Origin: Isoetes taiwanensis
Lineage: Eukaryota > Streptophyta > Lycopodiopsida > Isoetales > Isoetaceae
Length of the DNA: 64,000 bases
Direction: 5' to 3'
Assembly (NCBI GenBank): GCA_021234155.1
Contig: JAJEKV010000057.1
Span: 3,567,821-3,631,820 of the forward strand
Translations under genes and position numbers: made by a program
In this document: positions 1 to 12,004 of the stretch, in pieces
Layout: every line of letters begins with the position of its first letter
Numbering within the stretch: position 1 is the stretch's first letter
The notes under the pieces: generated by a model
What the model saw: the letters and a program-made list of their open reading frames with translations, nothing else
Databases searched by the model: none
What the model was told of the DNA's origin: nothing

Positions 1-422
1 CCTCCCATAGCACTGCAGCTAGGGGAACTAAGGGAGGCCTGCATCCTTTGGAGAGGTCTTACTCAGAAAGCTTGCTATACTGCAAGGGATGACCATTGGC
101 AGGTTATTATTTTTGAAGCCAAGGAATGTAATTGGGGTATCATCAATATTTATGCTTCAAATAAGCCTGCTGAAAGGGCGGTCATGTGGAAAGAAATTGA
201 GAGTTGGATCAATCTTCAGGCTAATATCACAGACAACTGGATCCTAGGCAGGGATCTAAATATGACTGATGTTTGGGACCAAAAAATTGGTTTACATAGA
301 AACTTGTCTGAAGACGAGGCTACTTCATGGAACTCATTGCTTGATAATGCTGGATTTAATTTGATTTTCTCCCCTCCAATGCCACCTTCTCTTGGTCAAA
401 TAAGCAAAAGGGTCAGGATAGG
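1..422 (+). pseudogene. LINE ORF2 endonuclease fragment (5' part)
   Basis: This is part of the apurinic/apyrimidinic-type endonuclease domain of a plant L1-like LINE, cut by the window edge on the left. Reading from about position 1 the frame gives a strand with IINIYASNKPAERAVMWKEI, then the segment GRDLNMTDVWDQK, which corresponds to the GDFN motif of these nucleases (here GRDLN, degenerate). The protein is interrupted at 422 by the Ty3/gypsy array. The same LINE resumes at 17712, where LDRFYMANK and the SDH motif follow. Because ATAGG is present on both sides of the array, the split is clearly a nested insertion. The catalytic motif is already degenerate, so the LINE was probably dead before or soon after insertion. 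Confidence 0.75.
418..422. repeat. Target-site duplication, left (ATAGG)
   Basis: ATAGG directly precedes the TGTAAAGG terminus of the left LTR and is repeated at 17707-17711 after the CTACA terminus of the right LTR. A 5 bp duplication is standard for Ty3/gypsy integrases. Confidence 0.9.
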
Positions 423-1652
423 TGTAAAGGGTTTTCGTGTGCAGATGACAGACATTGAAGTCCTACCCAGGTTAAGGCAATATAAAATATCTAATTGGTA
501 ATACCCAGGAACCTCTGAAGATATTCATGCACTAGCTTCACTGCATTCTTCATTATGTTCAGAGTAGCAAAGTTACCAGTTATTTAGTGGCGGAATTGAA
601 CCGCTTTAAACCAGGTAATAAGATATACACTATGTCAATCAATACACATATGCAGTAGCATTCACAACAGAATAACATCAATTTTTCTCTAACCTCTTAG
701 GCAAAGGGCAATAAATCATTTTTAAAACCAGTGACAACAATTAACATGGTAATGGAATGCAGCACTAATAATTAAGTATTCAGAGTATGCTATTCATAAC
801 GAATAATCACGAGAACAAACGAGTTATCTGCGGTATATTCAATATGAATAAACCAAATATCCGCGGTGTTATTTCACAAATAAATTACGATGCGACCTTG
901 CGGTAGTAATGGTTTAATACTTAGATATGGTGTGAATAACCAGTAACACATAATATAAGGATCTGTTCATCGTATTAGACTTGAATATAGAATGTTCTAC
1001 AGTATTTATCTCAGGAATAAGATATAAACATAAACACTAGTAATGAGCAAAGATCATATTCACAGTTCAGATTTGCATAACAGAATAATGGATAGACTTA
1101 TCTCGTAATAGCCACAAATGCAAGAACTCCAGGAGATCTTCTGGCAGACTAGCAAGGTTTCTTCACGGTTCTTCAAGATCTAACGACCCTCTTGCCGGAT
1201 GCCCTAAAATGATGCGGTGAATGCTCTGAACGATGCGCTCTAAATCTGGTCAGCCTTGCCTCTCGATCCATTCCTTCCCTTCCGAATCCGGTGGCTGCTC
1301 TCCTATATCCGCTCCTCTCTTCCCTGATCGGCTCCTCCTTCCTCTGCTCCTTCAACCGTAACCCCTTTTTTTTTTGCCTTATGCCTTTTCAATTCGAAAT
1401 AGGGCTTTTGATCTCCACCATTAGTTTTCCATAAATCTCCACCGTTAGATTAAATAAATATGCTCTTCTTAGCTTCCCATATTTTCCACTATTATAAAAA
1501 TAAATCCTTCAAGGTTACATCTTCAAATAACATTCAAATATGCCAAATATGCCATTTTTATGCAATTTAACATGGTAAGATCACGTGGCATTGCTCGCTT
1601 GATCACGTTTTCACCCAAAATGCACAATTCTGAACAAATTATTCGTTCTACA
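423..1652 (-). repeat. LTR 1 (3' LTR of array in element orientation)
   Basis: 1230 bp. On the minus strand it starts TGTAGAACG and ends CCTTTACA (TG...CA). It differs from LTR 2 and LTR 3 mainly at CAG/CTG sites, for example at 808-840, 862-915 and 1195-1290. Confidence 0.93.
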
Positions 1653-1690
1653 TTATTCCCCTTACAAAAAACTCGACGTCCCGACGAGTT
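1653..1690 (-). promoter_or_regulatory. Polypurine tract (3' PPT), copy 1
   Basis: Immediately upstream of LTR 1 on the minus strand is TGTAAGGGGAATAA, preceded by the short motif GTCGGGACGTCGAG. This is the expected place and composition of the plus-strand priming site. The same segment sits next to LTR 2 at 9689-9726. Confidence 0.6.
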
Positions 1691-2557
1691 CTTCAAGCTT
1701 GTTCTTCATGATCAAAATATTTTCTTCCAAACCATTGCCTCCATCGGCGATTCTATGGCTTCACATAATGTAATCATTCCAAGGGTGGCAAATCCCATGT
1801 AGGTCAGGACTCTCTCTCTACTGCAACCTCGGATGGCGCCCATCCCCCACTCTTCCTTCTACCTTTTGGATTATTTGTTTATTGGACTCTTTTACTACGG
1901 ACTTCTTTGGGATGGGAAAATGGCCAGCAATATGGGAAATGGAAAAACAATGGTAAAGAAACAGTGGTCATGGTTGGTAGGCCAACTAAAAAACAGATGA
2001 ATAGGAAATGATAGAAAAAAGGATGCTCCTGCAGCGAAAACAACGTTAGTAGAACATATGGCTGCTAAGATGGTGAAGGCGATTCGCAGCACTTTATGAG
2101 TTGAAGGATATGAATGAGTGTAGATGAATGAATTGAATAATCACGGAGAAAAAGCGATGACCTGTCATGGTAATAATATCAAAAAATTAGTACAATAATT
2201 GCTGCCTGGTGGTAAAGCTTATATGGCAGACTTTGATGTATTGAATGGAATGGATGAGTGTACAATGAAATGGATTGATTCTCATGGAGAAAAAGCAAAT
2301 GCACCTGTCAATGGAAACAAAAATAGTTAACAAACAAGATGCTTTGCCTTGATGCGAGCTGATTGGCGATCTTAATGGATTGATGTGAAGTGAGAGAATA
2401 AAAGATGAGATGAATTTGATATAGCAATGGAAGACAAACTGATGGATTATCAGAAAAATGATTTTTTTTATTGCTTCTTGAGATTTTGTTTTTTTTTTTT
2501 TTCAACAATAGTACTACCCCCCTTTTATTTATTCATCGTCCCGATGAATACTACACC
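1691..2557. other. Long 3' non-coding region of gypsy copy 1
   Basis: About 870 bp between the end of pol and the PPT with no credible gene. It holds diverged short direct repeats (GAATGAATTGAATAATCACGG-like at about 2125 and 2255), a T/A-rich run near 2490, and a second PPT-like block at 2510-2550. The equivalent in copy 2 is 9727-10595. An 80-codon plus-strand ORF (1560-1802, and 9596-9838 in copy 2) crosses the LTR boundary; I do not regard it as a gene. Confidence 0.6.
2510..2550 (-). promoter_or_regulatory. Second PPT-like block after pol, copy 1
   Basis: On the minus strand the stop of pol is followed by ATTCATCGGGACGATGAAT (a perfect 8 bp stem) and then AAAAGGGGGGTAGTACT. The combination of a CGGGACGA motif followed by a G-run resembles the module beside the real LTR 850 bp further on. 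The copy 2 equivalent is 10548-10590. It may be an ancestral or internal PPT; its function is not shown by sequence. Confidence 0.4.
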
Positions 2558-3870
2558 TTATTTGAAGAGAGGATCGCTAATTTTTGACATGTGATACACT
2601 TTAAGTCTCGCACCGTTCACTCGTGTGGGAAGCTCATTTCCTGCAAAATCTTTTAGTAATACAGATCCATTATCATATATTTCTTTGACAATATAAGGAC
2701 CTTTCCAACGCATCCTGAGTTTACCTGGTTTCTTCCAATGCTTACTATCATAAAGTAGAACTAAGTTACCTTTATCGAAGTGTTTATTGTTTCGATGCCG
2801 ATCATACCATGCTTTGCGACGTTGTTGAATTGCTTCTCGTGACATATAAGCATACAGTCTGCTTTCGTCAAGAGCTTCTAATTGTGCTAGTCTTGCTTGC
2901 AAACTACCATCCCAGTCTAATTTATGTTCAATAGCGATTCTCAAGGATGGGAGTTCTAGCTCAATAGGAACTATAGCTTCTTGCCCATATACTAATTTAA
3001 AAGGTGTAGCATTTGTTGTAACTTTATGTGCAATGCGATAGGCCCACAATGCATCGAAAAGGCGTTTATCCCAATGCAATGCGGTTGGCATTACAAATTT
3101 TGGTAATTATGGTACATAGAGTTTTATTTGTGCGCTCCACGGCCGTTTATTGGCGTGGATGATATGGAGTTGTCTTTCTATGTTTCACCCCATATCTATT
3201 AGTTAAAGCTTCAATAGTATCATTAAGGAAATGCTTACCTCTGTCACTGACCAATTCCAAAGGACAGCCAAAACGTGTTATGATATTTTCATTACAAGAA
3301 TATAGCCACATTATTGGCGTGTCTTCTCTAAATCTTGCGTGCTTCCACCCACTTGGTAACATAGTCAGTACAAACCAAAATATATTTATTACCAGTATGC
3401 ATAGCAGATGGCTTGATTGGTCCTACAAAATCAATTCCCCATTTTTCAAAAGGCAAGATAGGCATTATTGGATGTAAAGGCATAACGTCTCTGTTAGAAG
3501 GCTTCCCCACCCTTTGACATACATCACAATGTCTAACATATTCCCTAACATCAGCATGCAATTTAGGCCACCATAATCCAAATTGAAGAATTTTTCTTAA
3601 TAGTAGTATCTATAGAGAAATGCCCACCACTAGGTCCATCATGACATGATTGCAACACGCTCTAATTTCATGTGGCATTATGCATCGTCTCAACACATCA
3701 TCATGACCTAATTTATATAATTGACCCATAACAAGTGTATATGGCTTTGATTGAATTATTAATCGTCTTTTTTACCAACAACACTCATACCTTCCGGAAA
3801 TTCCCACAGAGATAAATAAGATGCAATAGATTCATACCATTCGTTACGGCTTCTACTGAGAAAAGAGTAC
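2558..3870 (-). pseudogene. Gypsy copy 1 integrase (broken)
   Basis: Integrase inserts the cDNA into chromosomal DNA. Readable segments on the minus strand are the HHCC-linked [12 protein letters not shown], the core start [20 protein letters not shown] (first catalytic Asp), LVSDRGKHFLND (second Asp) and TTPYHPRQ. The region that should carry the catalytic Glu (NGQVERTNKT in copy 2) is disrupted around 3090-3150. The C-terminal GPY/F module is intact: LRMRWKGPYIVKEIYDNGSV then VNGARLKVYHMS, ending at 2558. Frames shift near 3120, 3270, 3490, 3590 and 3840 relative to copy 2. Several shifts sit at CTG/CAG sites. Confidence 0.85.
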
Positions 3871-3871
3871 T

Positions 3872-4829
3872 TCATCGGCAAACAATGGAATATCTCCTTC
3901 TTCTTTTTGGTCCTGAAATTCTTGACAAATGATCAGTTTCTTTGAATGTATCTTCCCATTTCATTACAACAATTCGGAACTTGAATTCCTGCAATAACAA
4001 CAACCAACGAGCAATCCTTCCCGTGCGGCAAGGCTTGTTGATCAAATACTTCAAGGGTTGGTGGTCAACAACAAATGCAAATTCATTAGCAAGAAGATAA
4101 TGCCTAAATTTTTGGATCGAAAAAATCATGCCAAGTGCTTCACGTTCAATAGTAGAGTAGTTACGCTTTCAGCTTTACTTAATTGCCTACTTGCATAGAA
4201 TATGGGATGATCGATATTCTTTTCATCGACTTGACATAAAATGCTACCTATAGCATAGTTTGATGCATCAATCAACACATGGAATTCTTTAGACCAATCT
4301 GGAGACTTTAAAATGGGTGATTTAACTAAGGCTAATTTTAGTTCTTCAAATGCTTTTTGACATGCATCATTCCAATTATATTCCTTTGATTTTCGCAACA
4401 ACTTAGTAAGTGGCAAAGCTCGTTGTGCATAATGATCAATAAAGCGCCTATGATATCCTACATGCCCTAGGAAGGCTTGTAGCTCTTTAACATTCTTTGG
4501 AGGCTGCAAATCAAGGATTTTAGAAGTTTTGTGTGGGTCAATCGTAAGTCCATGTATCGATACAACAAAACCTAGCAAAACACCATGTGTAACCACAAAA
4601 GTACATTTTTAAGGTTCAAGGAGATTCCATATTCCCTACAACGCTCAAAGCATAACTCCAACTTACTCAAATGATAACTCAAGGATCCAAACACAGCAAA
4701 GTCATCTAAGAATACCTTCATAAAGTCTTGCACAAACTCCTTGAAGGCTTGCGTAATAACCCATTTGGAATGTAGCGGGGCGTTACATAAACCAAAGGGC
4801 ATCACTTTCGATAAGCGTAAGTTCCCCAA
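3872..4829 (-). pseudogene. Gypsy copy 1 RT palm/thumb and RNase H (broken)
   Basis: This carries the second half of reverse transcriptase and RNase H. The catalytic loop reads VFLDDFAVFG (FLDD in place of YxDD). It is followed by thumb sequence, GFVVSIHGLTIDPHKT and LQAFLGHVGYHRRFIDHYA, then the RNase H strand VLIDASNYAIGSILCQ, FYASRQLSKAE and VDHQPLKYLINKP. Compared with copy 2 the frame is lost near 4610 (NPEKC segment) and 4160 (NYSTTEREAL segment). At 4160 copy 1 has TTACGCTTTCAGC where copy 2 has TTCTGCTCAGC. Confidence 0.88.
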
Positions 4830-4934
4830 ATAGTTACAAATGTTGTCTTCTCCCTATCTTACGGTCTAATCAATACTTGGTTATATCCCGAGAATCCATC
4901 CATAAATGAATAAACCTCTTGACCCTTCTGACAT

Positions 4935-6275
4935 CTAACACTTAAATGCAGTGAAGGGAATAGGAAAATGGTCTTTTCGAGTGGCATCGTTCAACTTCCG
5001 ATAATCAACACATACACGTATTTTCAAATTTTTCTTATATACACACACGATAGGTGATACCCATTCACTATAATCTACAGGGTAGATAAAGCCAACCTTA
5101 AGCAACTTATCAATCTCCTCCTTAACTGCTTTGGCAAATTTAGGATTAAGTCTATAAGGTTTTTGCACTACAGGTTTAGCATTAGCATGAAGCTCAATCT
5201 TATGCATACATAAGGACGGGTTAATGCCCTTCAAATCATCATATGACCATGCAAAAATATCGTGATATTTTGAAAATAAGGCGACACAATTGTCATACAA
5301 ATCCCCAGTGATATTAGCCCCTAACTTTATTGTCTTTACTTCTCCTCCTTTCCCAAGGTTAATTTCTTGCACCTTGGGAGGTTGTGAGAAGGTTTCATAT
5401 TGACTAATTTCATGTGCAGGCTTCTTTTCCACCTTGATCTCTTGAATTGTGCACTTCGTGAAATAATCAGGATATTTATCTTGTTTAATATCATCTTCTT
5501 CTTCTTCTTCCTCACATTCTTTCTCCACTTCAACTTGGTTAACATCTATAACACCCATGAAATTTAGAATTGTATCCTCCAAGTCTACAACCGCGTCATC
5601 ATAAACTCCGTACACACCTTCTTCTTTCAAGGTCATATCCTCTTGTGGCTCACTAGAGGATGCTACATTCGCATATGCACTATCTGGATTATAATCAGGA
5701 TCATCGTCATCACTACTTTCACTATCATCGTCACTGGAATCAGATTCTACTTCAAATTGTGCAACAGCTTTTGGCATTTCACTCACTCTAATTTCCACCC
5801 TATTATTTCCATCACCAATAACTAAAATCCCTCTATGCCAATCGTGTATTGCTCTGGCCTGCAACAACCATGGTCGGCCTAATAATAATGGATAAGAACA
5901 TACCGTGGTGGTAGCTCTTAGAACTACATAATCCACATAGAACACAAGATTTGCAATCATGGTTTTTACACCGGTAATCATGCCCAAAGGTTTTACTCGT
6001 CTCTGATCAGCCATCCTTACTCTAAAATAAACAGGAGAAGGTGCAGGTAGGTCTAATCTTCGAAGAGTTTCTTCTGGCATAATGTTAACCCCAGATCCGC
6101 CGTCAATCCACAGCCCGAATCTAGCCCTAAATCCCCTATAACAACATGCAATGGATGGAGATTTCATATCAAATAAAGAGGGCCATATGGAATTAACAGT
6201 CACGTCCTTTTGCAATCGTGAGAGCCGCAGCCACTTCCTTTCTACATGGAGGGGATAAAGACAACAGCTGTGCAA
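4935..6275 (-). pseudogene. Gypsy copy 1 protease, acidic linker and RT fingers
   Basis: A 446-codon open stretch. It contains the aspartic protease active site as WIDGGSGVNIMPEETLRRLD, with D-G-G instead of the usual D-T/S-G, and the C-terminal protease motif PLLLGRPWLLQARAIHDWHR. Then comes a strongly acidic linker (SDSSDDDSESSDDDD, later EKECEEEEEEDD), and RT fingers with FAWSYDDLKGI, SEWVSPIVCVYKK and RVCVDYRKLNDATRKDHF. The reading departs from copy 2 after PIPFT near 4950. The N-terminal 60 residues are in another frame from the protease proper. Confidence 0.85.
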
Positions 6276-8171
6276 AAGTGATAGTGGGTCTAATATTGCC
6301 TAAATCAGCCAATATATCATAAGTAGGCATGTCTTTAGAAAGTTTCAGAATTTTCTTGTATTTCCTTCTACTCCTTGGTTTCCTAAGTTGCTCTCCAGAC
6401 TCTTTCTCGTTTGGAAAAGAGGAGTTTCCTGCATCCATAATGCCTTTAAGTTCTTTAAATGTGGGTGTGTCATGCAAAGTCTCTTGTGGTGTGTTTTGGG
6501 TATCACCCAATCCTGAGAATTCGGGCTTTTCAAATCTCACACGTCTACTCCTTCTCTGATTATTAGGATTTAATTGCATCTGATAGATAGGGCATGAGTT
6601 TTCCTCTATTGGTTCACATAAATTAGAGTCAAGGATTTTTTCTTTCCCCTTAGATCCGTTTTCCATAGATCGCGGTGGCAATACATGTGGACACCTATCT
6701 TGTGAGTGTAACCCCTGGGTATTGCAAATGCCACACACAGGTTCAAAACCTACTTCTTTTCGTGGATTGGGACAATTAGGAGCTATGTGTCCCTCTTCCG
6801 GCATCATCAAAACATCTAATAGGTTGTTGGGAACTTGATTGTCTTGGTGCTTGGCCTTGAGAACCTATTGGGTGTATTATTTCTCCCTTGTGTAGATGGA
6901 TTAGCAGCATAAACAGGAACTAATGGCGGCATTTGTCCACCATCTACCATAGCGGGTTGGATATAATAGCTAGGGGTGCTAGAAGGTTTTGAGACAGCAG
7001 GTCTCACATTTGTTCTCGTTGGATCATCTCTCCTATCTTGCTGGAAATAACAGTCATTATCATTATGGTTACTTCTGCGACAATAATTGCACCATGTCCT
7101 AGGCTTGGTCAAAGGACACTCATTGGGAAAATGACCATAACCTTGACATTGAACACACCATACATTTCTACGGGGCTTGGGCTCTAAATTACGAGGTGTT
7201 CTAATTGCAGATAATTGCTTACTCAACTCCTTTTTCAAGACCTCATCAATAGTTTGCCTAATAGTTGTCTCAAGATCAGGATATAGGAGGCTGATTTGGA
7301 GCTATTTGTGGCTGCACCAACCCTCTAGAAGTTGCTCAGAAGGCATTCTACTATAATCAACTAATTGAGGGGATGCATAATGGACATGTATGTCTGGAAT
7401 ATTAGGTGTAGCAGCAGCACTTTGCCCCATTGGCGCATAGAAACTAGGGATGCTTGTCATATTAGCATTCATTTGTGGGTTTCTCATATAATTCATCCCC
7501 GCCAGTTCTAGTTGGGATGCAATTTTAATTGTTTGCTTCTAAGGACCTTGAGGGGGGCATTTTTTATAAAAGCTCATGTGGCTAGGAAGTCCTTTAGTAA
7601 ACCATCTAATTTGATATTCAACATCTGGTGGTTTAGGTTTCTTACCCAAGAGTCTACGAAATCTATTAACATAACTTTGAATAGACTCGTTTGGTAACAT
7701 GGTGAAGTCTTGTAACTCGTCATCGAGTCTATCTATAAACCCTGCAGGTCTAAAAGTTTCTAGAAATGCTTCTTCCAATTCCTTCCAAGTAGCATAAGTG
7801 GTATTTTTCAATGAGTGGCGATACCACTCTGAAGCTCCACCCATCAACGTGGCTGGAAACCATCTTAATCGCTCTGTGTTTGTATTCTCTTGATTTGCCT
7901 CACTCACCGTAAGAAAATGGCTAACATGTGCATCAGGGTCTTCTCCTACCTGACCACTAAAAGTACCATAGCGCATGCGGGCTGATTTAACAGTTGATGT
8001 GCTCATATTTTGTGTATTTTGTGGACTGTGATTTTCAGAATGGCTAGTCCTGTGGAATAGTGTTTTTAACTGAAGATCTTCCTCCTCTTGTTGTTGCTGG
8101 CGTCTATTATATCTCTCTTGTCTTAATCGAGCTTGCTTCTCTCTTTGCTCTTTAGTGAATTGTGGATACAT
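6193..8171 (-). pseudogene. Gypsy copy 1 gag with zinc knuckles (broken)
   Basis: Gag is the structural nucleocapsid protein. The start is the ATG at 8171 (MYPQFTKEQREKQ), as in copy 2. The capsid-like domain includes ERLRWFPATLMGGASEWYRH. Knuckles CVQCQGYGHFPNEC and CNYCRRSNHNDNDC are readable at about 7085-7160. The third is corrupted (MMMPEEGHIAPNC; copy 2 has CFRCQEEGHIAPNC) and the fourth, CGICNTQGLHSQDRC, is intact. Frame breaks lie near 7540, 7290, 7230 and 6820. The last segment continues through SRRVRFEKPEFSG without the frame loss seen in copy 2 at 14560, so the two copies complement one another in where they break. Confidence 0.85.
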
Positions 8172-8428
8172 ACATCACAGGTCTTTTATGGGTGGCATGT
8201 CCCATCTATAACAGTGGCACTCTCGCTCTTCTGTTTAGCATGGCGCTTCTATCCCCATTTACTATTCCCAGTGAAGTTTTCCCCTCTTTCAATCTCTTAA
8301 CATAATTTATTCAGAAGCTAAGTGTGCAAGCAATTATTCAGCAAGCAACTAATAATTATTAATCATTCCCGGTTCTTTCCAGATGCAAGGTTTATGCATG
8401 AGATAATCTCGCTCACTCTAAGCCTGGT

Positions 8429-8444
8429 CCGGGCGAAGCCACCA
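8429..8444 (-). promoter_or_regulatory. Candidate primer binding site, copy 1
   Basis: Just inside the 5' LTR the minus strand reads TGGTGGCTTCGCCCGG, starting four bases after the LTR end. A TGG start and this position are right for a tRNA primer site. I could not match it to a specific tRNA, and copy 2 (16455-16470) reads TGGTTTTTCGCCTGGG, so one or both copies are altered. Confidence 0.4.
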
Positions 8445-8448
8445 AACA

Positions 8449-9688
8449 TGTAAAGGGTTTTCGTGTGCAGATGACAGACATTGAAGTCCTACCCAGGTTA
8501 AGGCAATATAAAATATCTAATTGGTAATACCCAGGAACCTCTGAAGATATTCATGCACTAGCTTCACTGCATTCTTCATTATGTTCAGAGTAGCAAAGTT
8601 ACCAGTTATTTAGTGGCGGAATTGAACCGCTTTAAACCAGGTAATAAGATATACACTATGTCAATCAATACACATATGCAGTAGCATTCACAACAGAATA
8701 ACATCAATTTTTCTCTAACCTCTTAGGCAAAGGGCAATAAATCATTTTTAAAACCAGTGACAACAATTAACATGGTAATGGAATGCAGCACTAATAATTA
8801 AGTATTCAGAGTATGCTATTCATAACGAATAATCTGAGAACAAACAGAGTTATCTGCAGTATATTCAATATGAATAAACCAAATATCTGCCAGTGTTATT
8901 TCACAAATAAATTCTGATGCAGCCTTGCAGCAGTAATGGTTTAATACTTAGATATGGTGTGAATAACCAGTAACACATAATATAAGGATCTGTTCATCGT
9001 ATTAGACTTGAATATAGAATGTTCTACAGTATTTATCTCAGGAATAAGATATAAACATAAACACTAGTAATGAGCAAAGATCATATTCACGATTCGATTT
9101 GCATAACGAGAATAATGGATAGACTTATCTCGTAATAGCCACAAATGCAAGAACTCCGGGAGATCTTAAAGCGGACTAGCAAGGTTTCTTCCGCGGTTCT
9201 TCAAGATCTAACGACCCTCTTGCCCGGATGCCCTAAAATGATGCGGTGAATGCTCTGGAACGACTGTCTGCTCTAAATCTGGTCGCCTTGCCTCTCTGAT
9301 CCATTCCTTCCCTTCCGAATCCGGTGGCTGCTCTCCTATATCCGCTCCTCTCTTCCCTGATCGGCTCCTCCTTCCTCTGCTCCTTCAACCGTAACCCCTT
9401 TTTTTTTTGCCTTATGCCTTTTCAATTGAAAATAGGGCTTTTTGATCTCCACCATTAGTTTTCCATAAATCTCCACCGGATTAGATTAAATAAATATGCT
9501 CTTCTTAGCTTCCCATATTTTCCACTATTATAAAAATAAATCCTTCAAGGTTACATCTTCAAATAACATTCAAATATGCCAAATATGCCATTTTTATGCA
9601 ATTTAACATGGTAAGATCACGTGGCATTGCTCGCTTGATCACGTTTTCACCCAAAATGCACAATTCTGAACAAATTATTCGTTCTACA
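8449..9688 (-). repeat. LTR 2 (middle, shared)
   Basis: 1240 bp with the same termini as LTR 1. It serves as 5' LTR for copy 1 and 3' LTR for copy 2. It is joined directly to internal sequence on both sides with no target duplication. Confidence 0.93.
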
Positions 9689-10595
9689 TTATTCCCCTTA
9701 CAAAAAACTCGACGTCCCGACGAGTTCTTCAAGCTTGTTCTTCATGATCAAAATATTTTCTTCCAAACCATTGCCTCCATCGGCGATTCTATGGCTTCAC
9801 ATAATGTAATCATTCCAAGGGTGGCAAATCCCATGTAGGTCAGGACTCTCTCTCTACTGCAACCTCAGTATGGCGCTCCATCCCCCCACTCTTCCTTCTA
9901 CCTTTTGGATTATTTGTTTATTGGACTCTTTTACTACACGGACTTGCTGGGATGGGAAAATGGCCAGCAATATGGGAAATGGAAAAACAATGGTAAAGAA
10001 ACAGTGGTCATGGTTGGTAGGCCAACTAAAAAACAGATGAATAGGAAATGATAGAAAAAAGGATGCTCCTGCAGCGAAAACAACGTTAGTAGAACATATG
10101 GCTGCTAAGATGGTGAAGCTGATTGCAGCACTTTATGAGTTGAAGGATATGAATGAGTGTAGATGAATGAATTGAATAATCACGGAGAAAAGCAGATGAC
10201 CCTGTCATGGTAATAATATCAAAAAATTAGTACAATAATTGCTGCCTGGTGGTAAAGCTTATATGGCAGACTTTGATGTATTGAATGGAATGGATGAGTG
10301 TACAATGAAATGGATTGATTCTCATGGAGAAAAAGCAAATGCACCTGTCAATGGAAACAAAAATAGTTAACAAACAAGATGCTGCCTTGATGCGGAGCTG
10401 ATTGGCAGTCTTAATGGATTGATGTGAAGTGAGAGAATAAAAGATGAGATGAATTTGATATAGCAATGGAAGACAAACTGATGGATTATCAGAAAAATGA
10501 TTTTTTTTATTGCTTCTTGAGATTTTGTTTTTTTTTTTTTCAACAATAGTACTACCCCCCTTTTATTTATTCATCGTCCCGATGAATACTACACC
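9689..10595. other. 3' non-coding region and PPTs of gypsy copy 2
   Basis: Counterpart of 1653-2557: PPT beside LTR 2 (9689-9726), a second PPT-like block at 10548-10590, no convincing gene in between. Confidence 0.6.
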
Positions 10596-11875
10596 TTATT
10601 TGAAGAGAGGATCGCTAATTTTTGACATGTGATACACTTTAAGTCTCGCACCGTTCACTCGTGTGGGAAGCTCATTTCCTGCAAAATCTTTTAGTAATAC
10701 AGATCCATTATCATATATTTCTTTGACAATATAAGGACCTTTCCAACGCATCCTGAGTTTACCTGGTTTCTTCCAATGCTTACTATCATAAAGTAGAACT
10801 AAGTTACCTTTATCGAAGTGTTTATTGTTTCGATGCCGATCATACCATGCTTTGCGACGTTGTTGAATTGCTTCTCGTGACATATAAGCATACAGTCTGC
10901 TTTCGTCAAGAGCTTCTAATTGTGCTAGTCTTGCTTGCAAACTACCATCCCAGTCTAATTTATGTTCAATAGCGATTCTCAAGGATGGGAGTTCTAGCTC
11001 AATAGGAACTATAGCTTCTTGCCCATATACTAATTTAAAAGGTGTAGCATTTGTTGTAACTTTATGTGCAATGCGATAGGCCCACAATGCATCGAAAAGG
11101 CGTTTATCCCAATCTGTGCGGTTGGCATTACAAATTTTGGTAATTATGGTACATAGAGTTTTATTTGTACGCTCCACCTGGCCGTTTGCGCGTGGATGAT
11201 ATGGAGTTGTCTTTCTATGTTTCACCCCATATCTATTAGTTAAAGCTTCAATAGTATCATTAAGGAAATGCTTACCTCTGTCATTTGACCAATTCCAAAG
11301 GACGGCCAAAAACGTGTTATGATATTTTCGTACAAGAATATAGCCACATTATTGGCTGTGTCTTCTCTAAATGCGCGTGCTTCCACCCACTTGGTAACAT
11401 AGTCAGTACAAACCAAAATATATTTATTACCAGTATGCATAGCAGATGGCTTGATTGGTCCTACAAAATCGATTCCCCATTTTTCAAAAGGCAAGATAGG
11501 CATTATTGGATGTAAAGGCATAACGCGTCTACAAGTAGAAGGCTTCCCCACCCTTTGACATACATCACAATGTCTAACATATTCCCTAACATCAGCATGC
11601 AATTTAGGCCACCATAATCCAACTTTGAAGAATTTTCTTAATAGTAGTATCTATAGAGAAATGCCCACCACTAGGTCCATCATGACATGATTGCAACACG
11701 TTCTAATTTCATGTGGCATTATGCATCGTCTCAACACATCATCATGACCTAATTTATATAATTGACCCATAACAAGTGTATATGGCTTTGATTGAATTAT
11801 TAATCGTCTTTTACCAACAACACTCATACCTTCCGGAAATTCCCACAGTAGATAAATAAGATGCAATAGATTCAT
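10596..11875 (-). pseudogene. Gypsy copy 2 integrase (three frames)
   Basis: The better preserved integrase. At 11651-11875 the pre-HHCC part reads PYTLVMGQLYKLGHDDVLRR. Next come [29 protein letters not shown] and [16 protein letters not shown] (11240-11602). The 10596-11309 segment contains DRGKHFLNDTIEAL, TTPYHPRANGQVERTNKTL with the catalytic Glu, NATPFKLVYGQEA, and the GPY/F module MRWKGPYIVKEIYDNG ending in VNGARLKVYHMSKISDPLFK. The D,D,E triad is present, but frame changes near 11290 and 11620 split it. No chromodomain follows; the ORF stops 11 residues after the VYH motif. Confidence 0.88.
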
Positions 11876-12004
11876 ACCATTCGGGATTTTTTACTTCTCT
11901 GAGAAAAAGAGTACTTCATCCGCAAACAATCTGAATATCTCCTTCTTCTTTTGGTCCCGAAATTCTTGACAAATGATCACCTCTTTGAATGTATCTTCCC
12001 AAAA

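Noticed and set aside
1560-1802. 80-codon plus-strand ORF repeated at 9596-9838
   Set aside because: It is duplicated only because the whole gypsy element is. It crosses the LTR boundary antisense to the element and shows no domain; in LTR 3 it is cut by host sequence.
3130-3170. Loss of the integrase Glu in copy 1 as a biological inactivation
   Set aside because: Differences here (CCACGG for CCACCTGG) match the CAG/CTG error pattern, so damage cannot be claimed without accurate reads.
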